Source: Ruminiclostridium cellobioparum DSM 1351 = ATCC 15832 | GTDB taxonomy: Bacteria; Bacillota; Clostridia; Acetivibrionales; DSM-1351 | Reading direction: 5' to 3' | Assembly (NCBI RefSeq): GCF_000621505.1 | Contig: NZ_JHYD01000027.1 | Coordinates: 1-64,000, forward strand | Length of the DNA stretch: 64,000 bases | In this document: positions 25,390-38,003 of the stretch, in pieces | Layout: each line of letters opens with the position of its first letter | Numbering within the stretch: position 1 is the stretch's first letter | Notes under the pieces: model-generated | Seen by the model: only the letters and a program-made list of their open reading frames with translations | Told to the model about the DNA's origin: nothing | Database searches by the model: none | Position numbers and translations under genes: made by a program

Positions 25390-26364
25390 TTACCATAAGC
25401 TTTCACTGGTAAGACCCTTGCTTATTCTGTTCACGACCAGCAGCAATACAAGACCTACTCCCGACTGGAACAAGCCTATTGCCGTTGAATAGGCAAAGTC
25501 CGGAATTGATGACACCAGCGCAATTTTATAGGCATAAGTGGATATTATCTCCGATGCACTCAAATTATTAGGGTTCTGCATTGCCAGTACTTTTTCGTAG
25601 CCAATATTTAAAATTCCGCCAACATTAAGAATAAGCAGTATCACAGCTGTTGGAATTATAGCGGGCAGATCGATATGCCTTATCCTCTGCATTATGGTTG
25701 CTCCGTCGACGGTGGCAGCTTCATGAAGCTGCATATCCACTCCCGACAATGCAGCCATATATATGATTGCGTTAAAGCCCACCGACTGCCATATACCCGA
25801 CCATACATACAGTGACGGAAAAGCCGAGGCACTGGCCAGGACATTTGTACCGGTAATGCTGTAAATAATGCTGCCAATGGCACCTGTCTTTGTATTAAAA
25901 AGAATATTGATCATACCCACAAGTATTATTGTTGATATGAAGTAAGGAAAATATGATACGAGCTGTACTGCTTTTTTATATCTGACATTCAAAATATAAT
26001 TAAGGCTTAAGGCTAAAATGATTGCACACGGAAAGCTTACCAGTATTGTGTATACAGAAATCCACAGGGTGTTCCGCAGGCACTCAATAAAATTGTAATT
26101 CCCGAAAAATCTTATAAAGTTAGCAAGCCCGAAATTATCTGCCCAGGGGCTTCCCAATATTCCTGCTCTTATATTATAATTCTTAAATGCTATTATAGCC
26201 CCGTACATGGGATAATAATTAAACACGGCTAAAAATATTATTGGTAACAGCAATAAAGTGTATAACTGCCAGGTCCCTTTAAAATGTTTTGCCAAACTAT
26301 TACTTTTCCTGATGTTTACCTTTTCAGTTCCAGGTGCATCCATGTCTCTCGTTGTTTGCATCAA
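25390..26364 (-). CDS. LplB/YteP-type ABC permease
   Basis: 324 aa, six spans after an N-terminal cytoplasmic tail. The conserved LplB opening (YTLLLLPIIFLAVFNYYPMYG) and the EAA loop (LHEAATVDGATIMQRIRHI) are both visible. It is first in the operon permease B, permease C, binding protein. It forms the heterodimeric channel with LplC. Confidence 0.9.
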   Translation of the reverse strand: MMQTTRDMDAPGTEKVNIRKSNSLAKHFKGTWQLYTLLLLPIIFLAVFNYYPMYGAIIAFKNYNIRAGILGSPWADNFGLANFIRFFGNYNFIECLRNTLWISVYTILVSFPCAIILALSLNYILNVRYKKAVQLVSYFPYFISTIILVGMINILFNTKTGAIGSIIYSITGTNVLASASAFPSLYVWSGIWQSVGFNAIIYMAALSGVDMQLHEAATVDGATIMQRIRHIDLPAIIPTAVILLILNVGGILNIGYEKVLAMQNPNNLSASEIISTYAYKIALVSSIPDFAYSTAIGLFQSGVGLVLLLVVNRISKGLTSESLW

Positions 26365-26392
26365 ACCAGCTCCTATTCCAGCAGTAAAAATC

Positions 26393-26415
26393 TGCTAATA
26401 ATGAAATTGTAAAGT
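26393..26415 (+). promoter_or_regulatory. Third copy of the GAAATTGxAAAG motif, reversed
   Basis: The plus strand reads TGCTAATAATGAAATTGTAAAG, resembling the minus-strand promoter motifs of kduI and GH127, about 30 bp upstream of the permease B start but in the opposite orientation. It may be a regulator-binding site rather than a promoter, or chance. Confidence 0.3.
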
Positions 26416-26556
26416 GAAATGTTCATAGACTATCTGAGCCTAATTTAAACATCAAAAATTAGTAATGTAAATATTCAAAACTTTATTCATTGTGCAAATA
26501 TTTTTATGCAATTGCTTCTACCTGAACCCTGTATAAAATGCCGGCTTAATTCGAAA

Positions 26557-26598
26557 CGGGGACCTAAAAAATTGTATTTGCATTTTTTTAGGTCCCCG
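26557..26598. terminator. Bidirectional-looking terminator after the GH2 gene
   Basis: CGGGGACCTAAAAAA and TTTTTTAGGTCCCCG pair perfectly around 12 nt. It lies 144 bp past the GH2 stop, with an intervening repeat fragment at 26695-26735 that matches one arm of the element at 39671-39856. Confidence 0.7.
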
Positions 26599-26694
26599 CT
26601 TTAATTTAGATTTAACTAGTCCTGCCCTTGTATCTGCCGGGCAAACCTGATATTTTATGTAAACAAATACAAATTTTTGATTAAAAAATTTCCC

Positions 26695-26735
26695 GCCCGA
26701 CAATACACATTTCAGATGTTACAGACTGCCGGTTA
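26695..26735. repeat. Single arm of a palindromic repeat element (family 2)
   Basis: The plus strand contains GACAATACACATTTCAGATG then GTTACAGACTGCCGG. It aligns with the right arm of 39671-39856 (GACAATATGCGTTTTAGAGG then GTTACAGACTACTGG). Like that copy it starts just after a minus-strand stop codon (GH2). No opposite arm is found nearby, so it looks like a solo or decayed copy. Confidence 0.55.
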
Positions 26736-26741
26736 TATTAA

Positions 26742-29852
<3,111 letters not shown>

Positions 29853-30021
29853 TTATCATATCTGGTATAAAAAAATATTATTCATCGCTATAAAAATACA
29901 ATTGTATATGCGGATATTATATGCTATTTTAGAAACAAACAAAATATTTCTATTGGTCTTTATTTTATCCGTTTTGGTATAATCCCAGACTGAAAGTATA
30001 CCTTTAGGAGAGGATTAAGTT

Positions 30022-30846
30022 ATGGAAACAAAAAAAGATGTTGTTTACCGTTGTATAGGACCGGACCTGACAAATGGAATACTGGCCTGCGGCTTTATGC
30101 CCAAAGCGACAGCGGAACAATCACAGTACAATTTTATGATTGACTATTACAGCGGCTTCCTGCTGTTATCCGGGAGCGGCCGCTATTATACCCCGGACAG
30201 GGAAATAATCCCCATCCGGGCCGGTGATTTTGTACAGCGTATACCTGGAGTCTGCCACTCCACAGAGATAACTCCCGACGGCAGCTGGGTTGAATTTTTT
30301 ATCAGTTTCGGCCGTTCCACCTACAATTACCTCTGCAGTCTGAATCTACTGCCGTCAGACACCCCCGTAATTCATTCACACTGTGATGAAAACATACTCC
30401 AGCAATTCTCACGGTTTTTGTATCAATTAAAAACGGCAGATGACAAGGAGCTTCCTTTTATAGCTCTTAAAGCCCAGGAAATAGTGCTGTCCATTGTCCA
30501 ACGTACTTCCGGAACCTTCTCTGCCGATTCCGAGAGGGAGGCAGTTGAGCAAGCCTGCCGCCTGCTGTCCGGCGACATTCATACGGCGGTTTCCCTTGAA
30601 GGGGTGGCTGCCGCTCTGCACATGAGCTATGAAAACTTCCGGAAGCAGTTTCGCAAGCATGTTGGTGTCTCACCTTTACAATACAGAATCGAACAAAAAA
30701 TGAAATATGCCAAGCTTATGATTTTATCAGGCGTTTCTATTAAGGAAACAGCTCAGCTTACCGGCTATAGTGATGCTTATTCCTTCACAAAACAGTTTAC
30801 CCGTTCGGTTGGCATCTCACCGGGCCGCTTTAAGCAAATGCCTTAA
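30022..30846 (+). CDS. AraC-family regulator (GH2/GH43-linked)
   Basis: 274 aa with an N-terminal cupin sensor (FLLLSGSGRYYTPDREIIPI, GDFVQRIPGVCHS) and a C-terminal double HTH (VSLEGVAAALHMSYENFRKQF ... IKETAQLTGYSDAYSFTKQF). A GGAGAGG site precedes the ATG. It lies 181 bp from the divergent GH2 start and upstream of the GH43 gene, so it may control both. Nothing else is visible in 29841-30021 beyond AT-rich promoter sequence. Confidence 0.9.
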   Translation: METKKDVVYRCIGPDLTNGILACGFMPKATAEQSQYNFMIDYYSGFLLLSGSGRYYTPDREIIPIRAGDFVQRIPGVCHSTEITPDGSWVEFFISFGRSTYNYLCSLNLLPSDTPVIHSHCDENILQQFSRFLYQLKTADDKELPFIALKAQEIVLSIVQRTSGTFSADSEREAVEQACRLLSGDIHTAVSLEGVAAALHMSYENFRKQFRKHVGVSPLQYRIEQKMKYAKLMILSGVSIKETAQLTGYSDAYSFTKQFTRSVGISPGRFKQMP

Positions 30847-31030
30847 GTTCAACCTGCCCCACTGGCCCCATATCAATGAATCTGTTTACTGCATTATTCA
30901 GATGTTTGCTTTTTTAAATTTTTATATTCAATTCTTTAATGTTAATTGACTAGTTATGTTTTCAATGATATTCTACCAACAAATATATACTCTTAAAACA
31001 GAGTTCAAGAAGAAGGAGTGAAGGTAACAA

Positions 31031-32446
31031 ATGAAAAAACAAGGTATTAATCCATATCTCCCGTCCTGGGAGTATATTCCTGACGCCGAGCCTTATGTTT
31101 TTAACAACAGGGTTTATGTTTATGGTTCACATGACCGATTTAACGGATATGTATATTGCTTAAACGATTATGTCTGCTGGTCAGCACCGGTTGATGATCT
31201 CGGCAACTGGACATATGAAGGGGTTATTTACAAAAAGACCGATGATCCTCTCAATCCCGATGGCAACATGTGCCTTTATGCGCCGGATGTCACTGTAGGC
31301 CCCGACGGAAGATATTATTTATACTATGTACTGGACAAGGTTTCAATCGTGTCGGTTGCCGTCTGTGATACTCCCGCAGGTAAATATGAATTTTACGGCT
31401 ATGTACATTATTCCGACGGAACCCGTCTGGGTGAAAGAGCAGATGATCAGCCCCAGTTTGACCCAGGAGTGCTTACCGAGGGCGATAGAACTTACCTGTA
31501 CACAGGCTTTTGTGCAGTAGGAGACAAATCAAGAAAGGGACCAATGGCAACAGTGTTGGGACCGGATATGCTGACAATTCTTGAAGAACCGGTATTCTTA
31601 GCCCCAAGTGAACCTTACAGCAAGGGCAGCGGCTATGAAGGTCATGAGTTTTTTGAAGCCCCTTCCATCAGAAAGAGAGGGGATACCTATTACTTTATAT
31701 ATTCCTCGGTTGTATTTCATGAACTTTGTTATGCTACAAGCAAACATCCCACAAAGGATTTTAAATACAACGGAGTTATTGTAAGCAACAGCGATCTTCA
31801 TATTGATACTTACAAACCTGCTGAAAAACCTATGTTTTATGGTGCCAATAACCATGGGAGTATTATTGAAATCAATGGGAAATGGTACATTTTTTATCAC
31901 AGACACACCAATGGAACAAATTTCAGCAGACAGGGCTGCTGCGAACAAATAGAATTTTTGGAGGACGGAACCATTCCTCAGGCGGAAATGACCTCCTGCG
32001 GCTGCAACGGCGGACCGCTTGAAGGACGCGGCGAATATCCCGCCTATCTGGCCTGCAACCTGTTCTGCGAGGAAGAGTCGGTGTATACCGATTGGACTGC
32101 CTCCTGGATGAACAATCAGTTCCCAAAGATAACTCAGGACGGAAGAGACGGAGACGAAGAGATCGGGTACATTGCCAACATGAAAGCATCAGCTACAGCT
32201 GGATTTAAATATTTTAACTGCAAGGGCATTACAAAGGTAAAAATCAAGGTTCGTGGATACTGCCAAGGCGACTTTGAAGTAAAGACCTCATGGGACGGTT
32301 CTGCCCTTGGAAAGATACCGGTGGTTTTCACAAATGTATGGAAGGAGTATTCTGCCAATATAACCATTCCTGATGGAATACAGGCATTATATTTTACTTA
32401 TACTGGTCAGGGAAGTGCACATCTGGCCTCATTTACTCTGGAATAA
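31031..32446 (+). CDS. GH43 arabinofuranosidase/xylosidase with a C-terminal carbohydrate-binding-like domain
   Basis: 471 aa. The five-bladed propeller carries the catalytic base Asp in PDAEPYVFNNRVYVYGSHD, the pKa-modulating Asp in LYAPDVT and the acid Glu in EFFEAPSIRKR, all within 1-320. A C-terminal jelly-roll segment from about 350 (GFKYFNCKGITKVKIKVRG) resembles CBM6. The family releases alpha-L-arabinofuranose or beta-D-xylose from side chains. No signal peptide is present. The AAGGAG site is well placed. The gene ends at a shared terminator facing the MFS gene. Confidence 0.9.
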   Translation: MKKQGINPYLPSWEYIPDAEPYVFNNRVYVYGSHDRFNGYVYCLNDYVCWSAPVDDLGNWTYEGVIYKKTDDPLNPDGNMCLYAPDVTVGPDGRYYLYYVLDKVSIVSVAVCDTPAGKYEFYGYVHYSDGTRLGERADDQPQFDPGVLTEGDRTYLYTGFCAVGDKSRKGPMATVLGPDMLTILEEPVFLAPSEPYSKGSGYEGHEFFEAPSIRKRGDTYYFIYSSVVFHELCYATSKHPTKDFKYNGVIVSNSDLHIDTYKPAEKPMFYGANNHGSIIEINGKWYIFYHRHTNGTNFSRQGCCEQIEFLEDGTIPQAEMTSCGCNGGPLEGRGEYPAYLACNLFCEEESVYTDWTASWMNNQFPKITQDGRDGDEEIGYIANMKASATAGFKYFNCKGITKVKIKVRGYCQGDFEVKTSWDGSALGKIPVVFTNVWKEYSANITIPDGIQALYFTYTGQGSAHLASFTLE

Positions 32447-32458
32447 ATTCTTCTGCTG

Positions 32459-32499
32459 AAACGGTTACCGGACACTTAACTGCGCTACGGTAACCGTTT
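32459..32499. terminator. Shared terminator between convergent GH43 and MFS genes
   Basis: AAACGGTTACCG and CGGTAACCGTTT pair perfectly around 17 nt, and the plus strand continues TTATTTTTCC. It would mainly end GH43 transcription. Confidence 0.82.
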
Positions 32500-32575
32500 T
32501 ATTTTTCCGTTCCCGTCCTACATCCATATAAAAATACAGTCCCTAGGAAAATTAACAGCAATATAGTAGGTATTT

Positions 32576-33892
32576 CTAGAAATTAAGTTTGTGTTTAATA
32601 ATTCTGTTCATTCCAGCAATACCCGCCACCAGAACCATCGCCGACACCATAAATATCAGCTGCAGGCTTCCAATTGAAAAGCCGTGAACAGAAATGCCGA
32701 AAGAGGGAGTGAGCTTTATAAAATAAGAGCCTGCCAGAGTCCCGGCAAATCCGAATAGTCCGTTGACAGCTGAAGAAAACCCCATATAAACCGACTTGTT
32801 CTCAGCCGGCGCAAAACTATACTGTATATTATTGATTGAAATATTTATTCCTGAAATAGCTGCTCCGCCTAAAACATGAGCAATTGGAAGTAATAGAAGT
32901 GCCGTATCAACATCTATCATAAACCATATAAAATAGTATAAGACCTGAATAAGCATCATCATTTTTAGAAGGTATAACCATGACTTTTTATCCGCCAGCC
33001 TACCCCAATATCTCACCGAAACTATACTGGCTACTGATGCCAGAACAAGCATGAGCGTTATATAGCCGTAGCCAAGTTCCAGCTTTGAAACCATATATAC
33101 CGAGGTGAATGGGGCTGCCAGCTGGAACCCGACATTCCAGATAAGCATAACAAAAACAATTCCCCTATACCTCCCGTTTCGTAACGGCAGAAGGATAATT
33201 TCCTTAACCTTTAAATCCCTGTCGGCTTTAGGATAAGGGGGCTCCTTCATGCTTGAAAATAAAACAAAATTCACTATTGCTGCAGTCATTACAAAAATAT
33301 ATATTACTAAAAAGCCTGAAAAAGCCTGTCCGGTTTTCTGAAATTTGTCCAGAACCTGTCCCATAAGCAGGGTTATACAGGTTACCACTCCCAACACAAT
33401 AGCCTCTCTCCGGCCGAAGTAGGAGCCTCTGATGTTCTCTGGAGTAATGGACAGAAGCCATGTCTGTGATGCAGGTATTGTAAAGGCCAGAAAAAGGTTT
33501 GAGGCCAGAAAAGTAATCACTAATAAAGAAATTTTAATAGACTGCTCAACCCTTATCATCGGTATAAAAATCATCAGGCCCAGCAAAAACCTTCCAATAA
33601 AGCAGAATAGGCAGGTAATCAGCTTTCTGTTGGGTATTTTTTCAAATACAACCGGAGAAAAAGCCGATATTATTCCGGCCAAAACAGGTATGGCTGCAAT
33701 AATTCCGGCTATTTCATCATTAGCCCCCAGATATTTTGCAAAGCCGACCAAAAACGCTCCGCTTGTCAAGGTAAGAATGCTTCTTGCTGTGCACCCCTCA
33801 AATATGGAAATGTTTCGTGAAAACCGCATTTCAGCTTCATTAAGGATTCTACTGTCAAAGTATATTTTTTTGATAAGCCCGGATATATTCAC
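32576..33892 (-). CDS. MFS transporter
   Basis: 438 aa with about 12 membrane spans and the loop motif after span 2 replaced by FEKIPNRKL. The start is GTG at 33892, with a GGGGGT site close upstream. It lies 114 bp beyond the mutarotase gene, with a hairpin (33920-33962) between, so it may be read by partial read-through of the sugar operon. It is probably a proton-coupled sugar or metabolite carrier; the direction and substrate cannot be told. Confidence 0.82.
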   Translation of the reverse strand: MNISGLIKKIYFDSRILNEAEMRFSRNISIFEGCTARSILTLTSGAFLVGFAKYLGANDEIAGIIAAIPVLAGIISAFSPVVFEKIPNRKLITCLFCFIGRFLLGLMIFIPMIRVEQSIKISLLVITFLASNLFLAFTIPASQTWLLSITPENIRGSYFGRREAIVLGVVTCITLLMGQVLDKFQKTGQAFSGFLVIYIFVMTAAIVNFVLFSSMKEPPYPKADRDLKVKEIILLPLRNGRYRGIVFVMLIWNVGFQLAAPFTSVYMVSKLELGYGYITLMLVLASVASIVSVRYWGRLADKKSWLYLLKMMMLIQVLYYFIWFMIDVDTALLLLPIAHVLGGAAISGINISINNIQYSFAPAENKSVYMGFSSAVNGLFGFAGTLAGSYFIKLTPSFGISVHGFSIGSLQLIFMVSAMVLVAGIAGMNRIIKHKLNF

Positions 33893-33919
33893 AAAGACCC
33901 CCCTTAAAGTTCAGAAAAT

Positions 33920-33962
33920 ATATGCCTGAAATTTGCGGCTTCCCTGCAAATTCAGGCATATA
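33920..33962 (-). terminator. Terminator after the five-gene sugar operon
   Basis: ATATGCCTGAATTTGC and GCAAATTTCAGGCATAT form a long stem with one mismatch, followed by TTTTC on the minus strand. It sits 44 bp past the mutarotase stop and 28 bp before the MFS start codon. Confidence 0.78.
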
Positions 33963-34005
33963 TTTTTAATGGTGCTGGCAAATAATTAACTTTTCTACGA
34001 GTACA

Positions 34006-34437
34006 CTATTCTACCACAACACCCTTTTTTAAAATAATATTGGCGTAGAGAGCAGCCTCGCTGGTTGCTATAACTGCATATGCGCTCCTGGTTCTTTCAT
34101 AGAAGGCAAATCTTTCGATGTTCTCTATCTTGTTATTCTTGGGTTCGTGCTTATTAATAATATCTCTGTAAACCTCCCAGATGGGAGTCTCTACTGTATC
34201 CCCCGGAACCACTTCCATAAGAGCCACAGGCTTTTCTACGTATGGGTCAAGGGGGAAAAACTTAAGTATTGCATCCAATACCTCAGGAACACCATGCCCA
34301 TCCAGTCTTATTACTTTCTTTCCAAATGTACCCGAAGGAAAATTTCCGTCGGCAATAACTATTTCATCACTATGCCCCATCTCCATCAGTGTCTTAAGAA
34401 GTTCCGGGGTTAAGATCGAAGGAATTCCCTTTAACAT
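34006..34437 (-). CDS. fucU: FucU/RbsD-family sugar mutarotase
   Basis: 143 aa, typical of FucU. It has the early GHSDEIVIADGNFP motif with the catalytic His and Asp, and the C-terminal AVIATSEAALYANIILKKG strand. It interconverts anomers of L-fucose or related sugars (galactose, ribose) so that enzymes receive the right form. It is the last gene of the operon running from the FGGY kinase, 56 bp after the aldo/keto reductase gene. Confidence 0.88.
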   Translation of the reverse strand: MLKGIPSILTPELLKTLMEMGHSDEIVIADGNFPSGTFGKKVIRLDGHGVPEVLDAILKFFPLDPYVEKPVALMEVVPGDTVETPIWEVYRDIINKHEPKNNKIENIERFAFYERTRSAYAVIATSEAALYANIILKKGVVVE

Positions 34438-34492
34438 ATATCCTCCTTGCCGAAGCGTATAAAATTTTAGTTTATTTAATTTATTCCGTTAA

Positions 34493-35506
34493 TTATTTGG
34501 TTATTTCTCCGTTAAGATCCCACAGATCAGTCCAGTCTTTAGCTCCATCCCACAGGAAAACCTGACCTTTGATCAGACGGCAGTTCTTATCAACACCCTC
34601 GATTTTTTTCATTTCCTCTTCTGTAAGAGGGTCTTCCACCGCACACCTGAGGTTGCTTGCATACTCGTTTCTGTAGATTGAGAACGGTATTGGAGTCTGT
34701 CCTCTCTGAACAGCCCATTTAATACATATAACTGCCGGATGAACATTATGTGCCTTTGCTATTTCAATAATAACCGGATCCTGAATATCTACATAGTCCT
34801 CAGCAGTCTTATCACGGTCGGGTCTTGTTGGTGAACCGATAGGACAAAAGCCGATAGGCTGAATACCATGGTCAAGTGCAAACTGGAATAATTCAGGCTG
34901 CTGGAAGCATGGATGGAGTTCCATCTCTATGGCAGCAGGCATGATGGTAGCATGTTTGAACAATTCCTTTAATTTCGGAACTGTCATATTGGAGGCTCCA
35001 ATGTGCTTTACATAGCCGGCCTTCTGAAGTCTTTCCATCTGGTACCAGGTTTCCATGTACTGTTCAATTGAAAACGGCCTTGCATCCTTATTATGATAGT
35101 CGGGTGCGGCTCCCTTGGGATGGAAATTTCTGAAGGGCCAGTGTACAAAGTATAAATCTATATAGTCAAGGCGCAAATCCTTCAGGGTTTTTGCACAGGA
35201 CAGCAGCACATCTCCTTTGCCGTGCATGTCATTCCATACCTTTGAGGTGATAAAGAGTTCCTCTCTTTTAATTCCTGATTTCATTATGTCTTCGAAAACT
35301 TCTCCGATCAAATGCTCATTTCCGTATACAGCTGCACAGTCAAACAATCTGAAGCCCACTTCAGCTGCACCTTTTACTGCCGCCGCAATATCTTCGGCCG
35401 TAAATCTGTCCGAGCCAAAGGTTCCCATGCCTATTCCAGGCATCTTATCTCCTCCGCGCAGTACTCTCTGCGGGACCAAACCCGGATCGATTATATCGTT
35501 AGTCAT
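34493..35506 (-). CDS. Aldo/keto reductase
   Basis: 337 aa (beta/alpha)8 NAD(P)H-dependent reductase. It starts at ATG 35506, with an AAAGGAGA site, not at the longer start 35587. The AKR tetrad is visible: Asp and Tyr in FDCAAVYGNE, Lys in ITSKVWND and His in LYFVHWPF. The family reduces aldoses to alditols. In this operon it would feed an alditol to the Zn-dehydrogenase at 36932, for example galactose to galactitol; that substrate is an inference. Confidence 0.85.
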   Translation of the reverse strand: MTNDIIDPGLVPQRVLRGGDKMPGIGMGTFGSDRFTAEDIAAAVKGAAEVGFRLFDCAAVYGNEHLIGEVFEDIMKSGIKREELFITSKVWNDMHGKGDVLLSCAKTLKDLRLDYIDLYFVHWPFRNFHPKGAAPDYHNKDARPFSIEQYMETWYQMERLQKAGYVKHIGASNMTVPKLKELFKHATIMPAAIEMELHPCFQQPELFQFALDHGIQPIGFCPIGSPTRPDRDKTAEDYVDIQDPVIIEIAKAHNVHPAVICIKWAVQRGQTPIPFSIYRNEYASNLRCAVEDPLTEEEMKKIEGVDKNCRLIKGQVFLWDGAKDWTDLWDLNGEITK

Positions 35507-35586
35507 AATACTATCTCCTTTATAAATTATTTTTTTATATTTAATCCGGTACATCGCAGCTTCTGCTTTTACCGGATACAACTCCA

Positions 35587-36921
35587 TTACTTTGCCGCCA
35601 ATATAACTTCAGTAGCATATAAATAATCATCAATACAGTTTACAACACGGTCCTTTAAGAGACTTTCAGGCTCATTTGCAAGCTCTCCGCTTCTTACTTT
35701 TCTGTACTGAATAGGCATATATTCGCTTAATAAGGAATACGGAATAGTTACAGTTTTCAAATTCTTTATTAACCGCTTTACTGCATTCTGAACATTTGAA
35801 TCAGGCAGGTAGTATCTGCATCTGTCCGAAAAACTGTATTTCCTTGCAAACCTGACTTTTGATCCGTTGCCATGATAGTGCTTTCTCCAGTTTTCAGGGT
35901 TCTGTAGCATTGCTTCATCAAATACATTAATCAGATTTGACAAATGAATGTCAGGATCGTATTTAAAGAGTTCTTCTTCTATCATACTCAGGGCAAACAA
36001 GCCTTCCCTCAATGCAAAGGTCAAAGCCGGCCCTACCTTCAGAATAGCTATTCCGTCCTCAACCATTTCCTTAAGAGCTGTGGGAGTCTGATAATCTGTA
36101 GAGTGTCCTTCAAAAACCAGGTTAGGATACTTTTTTAAAGCCTGGCACAGCTCTTTTGCAGCATCCCGGTCATATTCATGTATTGTTTCATCACCGAATT
36201 CAACTCCCGGCTGTACTACAACAGCAATAACATTTGCCCAGGCCTTTTGCAGCCCCAGCTCATAGAATGCCTGCCGGAAGGTTTCAACGGTGGATTCAAA
36301 ATCACTTACCCTTGTAACCTGGATACCCTCTTCCTCTTCCTGGCTTCCCCCGGGAATGGGCACTTCACTGCCCACAACATATACCGGCTGCAAAGCATTT
36401 TCATCAGTTTTTAAAAGCTCGGCATATGCTTCCTCGGCTACCTTGCATAGCACCGCCCCCCTCTTGGCTATAACACCTGTATCAAGCTTTTGATTAATAT
36501 TGTCATCCGCAAGATGCATGCTGGTATCTATATGAATTTTTGTAAAACCTGCCAAAACGTACTGTTTTAATAACTCACAGGATTTTTCCATAGCTGTGTC
36601 GGACTTTTCATTTTTCCATGTCAGCGGTCCCAGGTGATCTCCTCCAAGTATGAGCTTATCAGCTGGAAATTGAATTTTTTCAGCTATTTTGCATACAAAG
36701 GCTTTAAAATCCTCCGGCTTCATGCCGGTATAGCCTCCAAACTGGTTTACCTGATTTGCTGTTGCTTCAATCAGCACTAAACCTCCGGTTTTAAATGCTC
36801 TTTCCATTGCAGCCTCAATTACGTATTCATTTGCACTGCAAGCCGAATATATTCCAGCCGGAATTCCCTGCTTTTGTTTTAAAACCAAATCCTTTAGCGG
36901 ATGCAAACCTGCCATTGTCAT
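35587..36921 (-). CDS. GatZ/KbaZ-like protein, possible tagatose 6-phosphate 4-epimerase
   Basis: 444 aa, full length for the GatZ-KbaZ family (IYSACSANEYVIEAAMERA, EATANQVNQFGGYTGM, LGGDHLGP, HIDTSMHLADD). In enteric bacteria GatZ assists the aldolase GatY. In a galactitol pathway described in Agrobacterium, a GatZ homologue epimerises D-tagatose 6-phosphate to D-fructose 6-phosphate. No gatY is present here, which favours an independent catalytic role. It lies 10 bp after the dehydrogenase gene and just before the reductase. Confidence 0.82.
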   Translation of the reverse strand: MTMAGLHPLKDLVLKQKQGIPAGIYSACSANEYVIEAAMERAFKTGGLVLIEATANQVNQFGGYTGMKPEDFKAFVCKIAEKIQFPADKLILGGDHLGPLTWKNEKSDTAMEKSCELLKQYVLAGFTKIHIDTSMHLADDNINQKLDTGVIAKRGAVLCKVAEEAYAELLKTDENALQPVYVVGSEVPIPGGSQEEEEGIQVTRVSDFESTVETFRQAFYELGLQKAWANVIAVVVQPGVEFGDETIHEYDRDAAKELCQALKKYPNLVFEGHSTDYQTPTALKEMVEDGIAILKVGPALTFALREGLFALSMIEEELFKYDPDIHLSNLINVFDEAMLQNPENWRKHYHGNGSKVRFARKYSFSDRCRYYLPDSNVQNAVKRLIKNLKTVTIPYSLLSEYMPIQYRKVRSGELANEPESLLKDRVVNCIDDYLYATEVILAAK

Positions 36922-36931
36922 TTTCTCCCTC

Positions 36932-37978
36932 CTATTCGTTCACTATAAGTACTTTTCCTTTAACGGTTCCCGGTACCTTGAACATATCAAAACCATCCTT
37001 GATTTTACTGAGCGGAACTTTTTTGAATATAAAGCTTTCATCAAATTTCAAGGCTCCCGTCGAAAAATAGTGAGCGGTCAAATCCCACTCCCTACCCGGA
37101 AAGGGTGCGCTGTAAGACATCCATGAGCCGGTGAGTTTGAACTCCTTCCGGTTCATATTTTCAAACAGCCGTGGTGTGAATACCAGATCCTTTGTTGGTG
37201 TTCCTATGAAGCAAACTCCGGATTTATTTCCTGCCAGTTCAAAAGCAAGCTTCATGGTTATATCAACTCCTGCAGTTTCATATACAAAACCGAAGCCTTT
37301 TTTGTTTGTAAGTTTATCCACCTGCTCTTTAAAGTCCTTATCCAGAGTATTAACCGTCACATCGGCACCAAGCTTTTTAGCCAGTGCCAATCTGTCATTG
37401 TCTATATCAAAGACAAAAACCCTTTTAGCACCGAATATCCTGGCCCATTGAGCCGTAAACATACCCACCGTACCTCCGCCAAGTATGGCAACATCCTCTC
37501 CGCCGTGATAGTCGGCACACAATAATCCGTGCAAAGCTACAGTTGCCGGTTCAAAAAAGGCTCCCTGTTCAAAAGACACACTGTCATCAAATTTAACAAC
37601 ATTTCTTTCAGGCATTTTCACGTACTCTGCAAAGCTCCCGCTTTCCCTGGAACCAATAAAGCTGTAATGTTTGCATAAAGAATAATTTCCCTTCTGACAA
37701 TCCTCACACTTCATACAGGGCACCAAAGGTACTCCGGCCACTCTGTCTCCTACTTCCACAGAAGTAACTCCTTCACCGATTCCGGCCACTTCACCAGAAA
37801 ATTCATGTCCCAGAACTATTGGAAAAAAATGTGCACCGTCACCCAATACTCTTGGGATATCAGATCCGCATATACCTGTGGCCTTGACTCTTACAAGCAC
37901 TTCTCCCTTTTCCGGTACAGGTGTCGGAATCTCCTCATATCTTAAATCCTCCCTTGCGTGCAATACTCCCGCTTTCAT
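36932..37978 (-). CDS. Zn-dependent alditol dehydrogenase, GatD-like
   Basis: 348 aa medium-chain dehydrogenase. The catalytic zinc site is C-G-S-D (TGICGSDIPR) with the GHE motif (LGHEFSGEV). The structural zinc cysteines are in PCMKCEDCQKGNYSLC, and the NAD-binding glycines in ILGGGTVGM. It resembles galactitol-1-phosphate 5-dehydrogenase. No PTS component is encoded nearby, so free galactitol or a related polyol is a likelier substrate. It is the second gene of the operon, 25 bp after the kinase. Confidence 0.87.
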   Translation of the reverse strand: MKAGVLHAREDLRYEEIPTPVPEKGEVLVRVKATGICGSDIPRVLGDGAHFFPIVLGHEFSGEVAGIGEGVTSVEVGDRVAGVPLVPCMKCEDCQKGNYSLCKHYSFIGSRESGSFAEYVKMPERNVVKFDDSVSFEQGAFFEPATVALHGLLCADYHGGEDVAILGGGTVGMFTAQWARIFGAKRVFVFDIDNDRLALAKKLGADVTVNTLDKDFKEQVDKLTNKKGFGFVYETAGVDITMKLAFELAGNKSGVCFIGTPTKDLVFTPRLFENMNRKEFKLTGSWMSYSAPFPGREWDLTAHYFSTGALKFDESFIFKKVPLSKIKDGFDMFKVPGTVKGKVLIVNE

Positions 37979-38003
37979 ATAACCCCCCCAATCGTTTTAA
38001 ATG

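Noticed and set aside
26518-26703. 61 aa open frame downstream of GH2
   Set aside because: It spans the terminator hairpin and a repeat arm and has no coding character.
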